The notes below the pieces were generated by a model. It saw only the letters and a program-made list of their open reading frames with translations. It was not told the origin of the DNA and did not search any database. From positions 1 to 36,518 of the forward strand of contig CAJFUR010000185.1 in the NCBI GenBank assembly GCA_904420215.1: a DNA stretch of 36,518 bases, given 5' to 3'. Positions within the stretch are counted from its first letter, which is position 1; the number at the start of each line of letters is the position of its first letter. This document shows, piece after piece, positions 32,410 to 36,518 of this stretch. Source of the stretch: an uncultured Eggerthellaceae bacterium (GTDB lineage Bacteria > Actinomycetota > Coriobacteriia > Coriobacteriales > Eggerthellaceae). A program made the position numbers and the translations under genes.

Positions 32410-32427
32410 CGCCCGTTAAGGCGGGCG
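32410..32427 (+). terminator. Possible terminator after the redox operon
   Basis: CGCCCG-TTAAGG-CGGGCG is a perfect 6-bp stem starting two bases after the rhodanese stop codon. No T-run follows directly (GGGGCCTTGTT), so confidence is limited. Confidence 0.35.
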
Positions 32428-32509
32428 CGGGGCCTTGTTCCTCGAGGAGCGCAAGGGCGCGCCACTCGTTTTCCGACAGTGATCCGCTTGTTCCACTGCC
32501 CCGGAACGT

Positions 32510-32552
32510 CTTGGAACCACTTGGAACTCCATCGGCTCCAAGTGGTTCCAAG
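32510..32552. repeat. Perfect 16-bp inverted repeat
   Basis: CTTGGAACCACTTGGA and TCCAAGTGGTTCCAAG are exact reverse complements separated by 11 bases. A smaller GTTCC/GGAAC pair lies just upstream (32490-32506). Possible readings are a protein-binding site, the end of a mobile element, or a bidirectional terminator. No T-run is present. Confidence 0.65.
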
Positions 32553-32572
32553 TCTGCATAGGGGTCGGGGCG

Positions 32573-33817
32573 ATGGACAAGGTTCATCTGCGCCCGGCTC
32601 CCTTTGATTCGGTTTCGGGGTGCTGCGCAACGCGGGGATGCACGGTACGCCCCCCCCCCGTCGTCTCTGCGTTTCGTGTTCCCATGGTAGCGACGTCATC
32701 CGACTATAAGATGGCGAAAATCCAACAGAAGTGCGGCGTCAAGCCGGAAAACATGTTCTATCGAAAATTCGACACATTGCAAATGCCCCTTTATCCAACG
32801 GCGGAGCGCTTGCAGCAAGACATCGTGGAAGCGTGGGAGAGGTCGGACAAAGATGCGCTGTTCTACGTGCTCCTTGACGAAGTGCAAGACGTTGAGGGCT
32901 GGGAGCGTGTGGTCAGGCGGCTTCACTCGCAGGATGGCATCGACGTCTACCTCACCGGGTCGAATGCCAGCATTCTTTCGTCCGATCTGGCCACTTTGCT
33001 TTCGGGAAGAAGCATTGCTCTTGACGTGTACCCGCTTGGTTTCGCGGAGTACGTTGACTTCTCGGAAGGCTTCGGTTCCGACTCTATGGAGAAGCTGTTC
33101 GCCAACTACGTGCGCTATGGCGGCATGCCGAGCCTCTTTTCGCTGATGGAACGTTCGGAAGACTTCATAGAGCGGGAGCTTTCGGCCATTTTCGACACCG
33201 TTTTGCTCAACGACGTGGCCCTGCGGATGGGGATACGCGACATGGCGCTGCTCGAACGTCTGGTGACCTATTTGTTTTCGACGTCGGGCAACCTGTTCTC
33301 CACCCGCAAGATTACGGGGGCGCTTGCAAGCGCAGGTCGCAAGACATCGAACGACACGGTGGACAACTACATCAAGGCGCTCGAAGAGGCGTTCGCGCTT
33401 GTGGGCGTTCAGCAAACGGGCCTCGCGGGCAAACGGGTGCTCTCCCCACTGCGCAAGTTCTATGCCGCTGACACGGGGCTGCGCAACCTGCCGAACGGGT
33501 TCGCTCCGGGCGATTTCGGGTTTCAGCTGGAAGGTGTCGTGTTCATGGAGCTTTTGAGGCGCGGGTACCGGGTGGAAGTGGGGCCGCTCGACCGGGCGGA
33601 AGTGGATTTCGTGGCAATGCGACGCGACGAAAAGCTGTACGTGCAGGTTGCGGAATCCATGCTCGATGCGGCAGTATACGAACGCGAGCTTGCCCCGCTC
33701 AGGCTCATTCCCGACTCGTTTCCCAAGATGGTTCTTGCCCTCGACCGTTTCCGCATGGGCACGACCGAGGACGGTATCCGCGTCGCCAACCTGATGGACT
33801 GGCTGCTCGGCGCGTAG
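32573..33817 (+). pseudogene. DUF4143-type AAA ATPase without Walker A (5'-truncated)
   Basis: From about residue 45 on, this reads as the common ATPase/DUF4143 family: a Walker B strand FYVLLDEVQDVEGWE, sensor region YLTGSNASILSSDLATLLSGR, VYPLGFAEYVDF, and then the C-terminal nuclease-like DUF4143 domain (AADTGLRNLPNG..., GFQLEGVVFMELLRRGY, AEVDFVA). Family members start with ~50 residues containing the P-loop GxxRxGKST. Here that part is replaced by unrelated sequence (MDKVHLRPAPFDSVSG...). A tract of ten C bases (32650-32659) lies inside this new front part. An AGGGG ribosome site precedes 32573; ATG 32684 is an alternative start without one. The protein is unlikely to bind ATP. Such ATPases are frequently mobile and of unclear function. 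It faces the LuxR gene, 16 bp apart. Confidence 0.75.
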
Positions 33818-33833
33818 GGGGGTGGCGGACAGC

Positions 33834-35822
33834 TCACTCCCCGCCGTTGCGGGTCAGGTCGATGATGTCTTGCTTGGAGTGGACGCCAAGCTTCTTGTAG
33901 AGGCGCTTCATGTGGGTCTTCGCCGTGTTTTCCGACACGCCCAGCGCGTCTGCCACCTCGATGGTTGAGCAGCCCTGCGCCAGCAGGGAGCATGTCTGCC
34001 GTTCGCGCTCGGTGAGGCCATGCTGGGCCGCAAGACGCGCCAAGTCGTCTAACTTTGCGGCGTCCGCCCTGAATGACGGCGTTGGCGGCGCTGCCGCGGA
34101 CGGTTGCGGCAGTGCTTCGGCGGCGGGTTCGGAAGGGGCCGCTGCAGCCATGGCGGGAGCCTCTTCGTCAGCGGCGCCTTGCATGCCTCCCACCGTTGGC
34201 GGTTGGCGCATGAGCGCCATGAGCTCGGCGCGCGAATGCACGTCGAACGCGCGGTAGATCTTTTGCGTGTGGTATTTCACGGCGCTTTGCGACAAGTAGA
34301 GGTCTTGCGCAATGCGCGCGACGGTGCGTCCCCGCAGCAGCTGCTCGAAGATGGCCGACTCCTGATCGTTGAGGCGCTGCGGGTTCGGGCAGCCCGGTTC
34401 GGGGTCGGGATGCGCGCTGACGTGCGGGAGAGGGGCGGCCTTCCCCGCGCCATGGAGATCCGTGCCGTCGGGGTAGGGGGAATAGGAAGGGCGCGCGTTT
34501 GCCCGTGCGCCACGCAGTGCATTTGCCCCTGCGCCCGATGTCCCTGCGGCATCGATGCGCGAAGGCCCCTCGTCTGAACGGACCACGGATGCGGGTGCAG
34601 GCGGGAAGGGATTGCGGGGGTGCGCCGTGCCCGCATCGCCGTCCGCCTTCACGGCTTCGCCTTCCGGCGCTTCGCGCCGCTTGGGAACGCGGTCGCGTCC
34701 AGCAAGCCACGAGGCGCCCACTGTGAGCAAGTAGAGACACCCCATGCCGATCACGGTGAAGCCCGCATCGGCTTCCGGAAGGTACGCCTCGCAAAGTGCG
34801 CCCGTTGCGCTTCCCGCAAGCAGGCACAGCAGACTGACTGCCTCGCTTGCGGTATAGAGCGGCACCGAGGGGATGTGCGCCGTTTTGCTCACTTCGGCTA
34901 TGGTGCAGGAAAGAATGATGCCGCACATCATGTATCCCGTGGTGGCAAGCGTGCCGGCAAGGGAGGGCGGCACGGCGTCGGTCAGTCCCGGCAGCACCAG
35001 AAAGCCCAGCGCCGAAAGGGGCAATGCAACGCGATAGCTGCTCTCCAGCTTCAGAGGCTGGTGGTAGGCGAGTGCCGGAACCGACATGATGACAAGCACG
35101 CAGGCCGACACCCCCAGCACAAGGTATTGCTGGTGCGTGGGGTCGGCGGCCCCCGGTTCCGCCATGCGCGAGACGAAGCCCGACACCAAGGCGAACAGCC
35201 CAACGGCCAGCACGCCCTTCCCCAGAATGGGAATGACGTCGGGCGCTTGAGCTGCCAGAGAGCTGCACGTGGAGTGGCTTGCGGGCACGAAGCGGGCGCA
35301 GGCCCCTGAAACCGCAAACGCCAAGGCGGTCAAAGGCAGGTACCATCCGGCGGGCAGCAGGAGAACGAGTGCGCACAGCCCCGTGGCGGCGGCATGGCTG
35401 CCGAGCACGTACAGGTAGCTTTGGCGGTAAGTGAGCAGGGGAAGCACCGAAAGCCACAAGAGACTCAGCAGGGCTTGGGCGCAGCCGATGCATGCCGCGC
35501 CCAGACGTGCCGTGGCTCCGATTGTTGGGGTGGGGACCCCTGCCAATTCCGAAGAGCAAGCCATCAGCGCAAAGCCCACAAGGCCAAGGCAGATGCCCGT
35601 TGCAGCGGTTGCACGGGGCGGCAGCGGCTCCGAGGTCTTTCTCCAGAATGCCCCGGCAAGCACCGCGTACACGACGATGCGGGCGAAGGCCGCCGTGGAC
35701 GAGTAGGCGTTGGCGTCGAAGGAGGGCAGGGCGGCAAATGCCGTCGTGGCATGCAGGCTCAGAATGCTTGCCAGAAGAAACGGCGTGTATCCCGCCAAAG
35801 GCGCCCAGGCGCGCAACTTCAT
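33834..35822 (-). CDS. Membrane LuxR-type regulator with two HTH domains
   Basis: This is a 662-residue regulator. Residues ~8-410 are a hydrophobic domain of about 12 helices, as in the large Eggerthellaceae group of LuxR regulators encoded beside exported reductases. A disordered Pro/Ala-rich linker follows. There are then two LuxR DNA-binding domains: LNDQESAIFEQLLRGRTVARIAQDLYLSQSAVKYHTQKIYRAFDVHSRAELMAL (~482-532) and LTERERQTCSLLAQGCSTIEVADALGVSENTAKTHMKRLYKKLGVHSKQDIIDL (~600-657). Each has the full recognition helix and the dimer helix. Family members normally have one. The start at 35822 (MKLRAWAPLAGY) follows GGGGAG; the ORF-track start (35927) adds a basic leader without support. 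The regulator diverges from the flavoprotein gene at 36198, which is its likely target. The membrane part may sense a small substrate. Confidence 0.92.
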   Translation of the reverse strand: MKLRAWAPLAGYTPFLLASILSLHATTAFAALPSFDANAYSSTAAFARIVVYAVLAGAFWRKTSEPLPPRATAATGICLGLVGFALMACSSELAGVPTPTIGATARLGAACIGCAQALLSLLWLSVLPLLTYRQSYLYVLGSHAAATGLCALVLLLPAGWYLPLTALAFAVSGACARFVPASHSTCSSLAAQAPDVIPILGKGVLAVGLFALVSGFVSRMAEPGAADPTHQQYLVLGVSACVLVIMSVPALAYHQPLKLESSYRVALPLSALGFLVLPGLTDAVPPSLAGTLATTGYMMCGIILSCTIAEVSKTAHIPSVPLYTASEAVSLLCLLAGSATGALCEAYLPEADAGFTVIGMGCLYLLTVGASWLAGRDRVPKRREAPEGEAVKADGDAGTAHPRNPFPPAPASVVRSDEGPSRIDAAGTSGAGANALRGARANARPSYSPYPDGTDLHGAGKAAPLPHVSAHPDPEPGCPNPQRLNDQESAIFEQLLRGRTVARIAQDLYLSQSAVKYHTQKIYRAFDVHSRAELMALMRQPPTVGGMQGAADEEAPAMAAAAPSEPAAEALPQPSAAAPPTPSFRADAAKLDDLARLAAQHGLTERERQTCSLLAQGCSTIEVADALGVSENTAKTHMKRLYKKLGVHSKQDIIDLTRNGGE

Positions 35823-36197
35823 GTTTCGCTCTCCCCACCCCGACAACAAGGCAAGTGCCAGTCCTTTCGACCTCTTGACCCTTCGGCGCGTATTGATGCG
35901 GGTTTCGCCCGTGCGGGCTTCTGCCAAGCCCGCACGGGCTTCCCCTTAATTCTGCCGTCCCGATTGTACCGGTGGGGCTTCGGCGCGGTTGCGCACAACC
36001 GCCCGCTTTCCGCGGATTTTGGCCGTTTCGGGTGACGGGTTGCCAAGTTGGGCGGGTTTGGGTGATGGCGCCTTCGCCGGAGCGTCCGTATGCTGGGCGC
36101 CAGCCACTTTTCGGGTGGCGGAAATCACGGGAGGGCGGTTTCGGCACGCGACATGCGTTTCGCGTGGCGGAGCCCGGGCGAAAGAGAAGGGACGAAC
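35823..36197. other. Divergent control region between LuxR regulator and flavoprotein gene
   Basis: This 375-bp region separates two divergent starts. It contains the 14-bp inverted repeat listed separately. A minus-strand TACAAT (35963-35968) could be a -10 for the LuxR gene. No matching -35, no clear plus-strand promoter and no gene are seen. Confidence 0.45.
35907..35939. repeat. Perfect 14-bp inverted repeat in the LuxR leader
   Basis: GCCCGTGCGGGCTT and AAGCCCGCACGGGC are exact reverse complements with a 5-base spacer. It lies ~85 bases before the LuxR start, downstream of a possible minus-strand -10. It can fold as a leader RNA hairpin or serve as a palindromic DNA site for the regulator. 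Confidence 0.6.
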
Positions 36198-36518
36198 ATG
36201 AAAGACATGAAGCTTTCCCGCAGGTCGTTTTTGGGTTTGGGGGCCACTGCCGCCGTGGTGGCGGGCGCGGGGCTGGCGGGATGCGCCCCTGCGGCGAAGG
36301 GCGACTCCCAAAGCGGCGCAAGCGCCGGGGATGCGGCAGCTGCAAGTGGCAATCCGACGGAATTCACCCCGTCGTGGATGAACCCGCCAGCGCCTATCGA
36401 CGAGTCCACGGTGGCGGAAACCATCGACGTTGACGTGTGCGTGGTGGGCCTCGGCTTGGCCGGCGTGTGCGCGCTGCGCGAGGCTGCCGATTCCGGTGCG
36501 AAGGTCATCGGCATCGAG
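36198..36518 (+). CDS. Tat-exported FAD-dependent reductase (partial, runs off the window)
   Basis: Only the first 107 residues are visible. The N-terminus has a twin-arginine signal SRRSFLGLG, a hydrophobic stretch and a lipobox-like LAGC. A Gly/Ala/Ser linker follows, then the start of the FAD fold DVCVVGLGLAGVCALREAADSGAKVIGIE (GxGxxG followed by an acidic strand end). This matches the fumarate-reductase-like exported flavoproteins abundant in Eggerthellaceae, which reduce small organic or inorganic electron acceptors. AAGGGA precedes the ATG. This frame was missed in the ORF track because it has no stop inside the window. It is divergent from the two-HTH LuxR regulator, which probably controls it. 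The substrate cannot be predicted. Confidence 0.88.
   Translation, partial: MKDMKLSRRSFLGLGATAAVVAGAGLAGCAPAAKGDSQSGASAGDAAAASGNPTEFTPSWMNPPAPIDESTVAETIDVDVCVVGLGLAGVCALREAADSGAKVIGIE

Noticed and set aside
32405-32587. 60-residue minus-strand ORF over the 16-bp inverted repeat
   Set aside because: No ribosome site and no family match that I recognise. The frame may be accidental or a gene remnant; not enough to call.
1-36518. tRNA, rRNA or other standard RNA genes
   Set aside because: No cloverleaf with a T-loop GTTCRANYC-type motif or rRNA core sequence was recognised on either strand by eye.

Overview
The window is GC-rich, densely coding and free of rRNA or tRNA. The gene content suggests a gut-type actinobacterium of the Coriobacteriia, most likely family Eggerthellaceae. 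The supporting features are Tat-exported flavoprotein reductases, a LuxR-type regulator with a large N-terminal membrane domain divergent from such a reductase, stand-alone NrfD/ferredoxin respiratory modules, TAXI-type TRAP transport, AEC carriers and small zinc-ribbon proteins. This assignment is inferred from gene content; no marker gene is present.

Layout. (1) 1-6204: a cluster that begins broken at the left edge. It has a 5'-truncated and an intact exporter-fold ABC transporter, an MptD-type ECF substrate-binding component, EcfT, and a tandem-domain EcfA. The set resembles siderophore/heme-type import modules. (2) 6205-7212: a small TFIIB-type zinc-ribbon gene between two imperfect direct repeats, then a long leader. 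(3) 7213-10538: a polar amino-acid ABC importer (lipoprotein, permease with an added exported N-terminal domain, ATPase). (4) 10624-18668: a small unknown gene, a gadC-gadB acid-resistance/GABA pair, and a TAXI-TRAP system with a terminator between the binding protein and the fused permease. (5) 18669-24180: a dispersed repeat, an RmlD-like reductase, then on the minus strand an AEC carrier, a TetR regulator and a DUF2871-like membrane protein, then a plus-strand GntR regulator with a slipin (SPFH) protein.

(6) 24181-32408 is the most unusual region. A diverged 49-bp tandem repeat and a perfect palindrome overlapping an extended -10 precede an apparent extracytoplasmic respiratory system. It contains a lipoprotein fusing three c-type heme sites to a sulfite-oxidase-fold molybdopterin domain, a second exported Mo-fold protein without its C-terminal domain, that missing type of domain as a separate gene on the opposite strand, a Tat-dependent 4x[4Fe-4S] protein, an NrfD quinol-linked membrane subunit, a flavoprotein reductase split by an inserted zinc-ribbon coding segment, and a Tat rhodanese lipoprotein. 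The rhodanese and the sulfite-oxidase fold together suggest sulfur-compound redox chemistry, but the substrate cannot be read from the sequence.

(7) 32409-36518: a perfect 16-bp inverted repeat, a DUF4143-type ATPase fragment without Walker A and with a poly-C tract near its start, a membrane LuxR regulator carrying two complete LuxR helix-turn-helix domains, and a divergent Tat flavoprotein cut off by the window end.

The window appears specialised for anaerobic respiration and for amino-acid and metal uptake. Three genes look damaged: the left-edge ABC gene, the split flavoprotein and the DUF4143 fragment.
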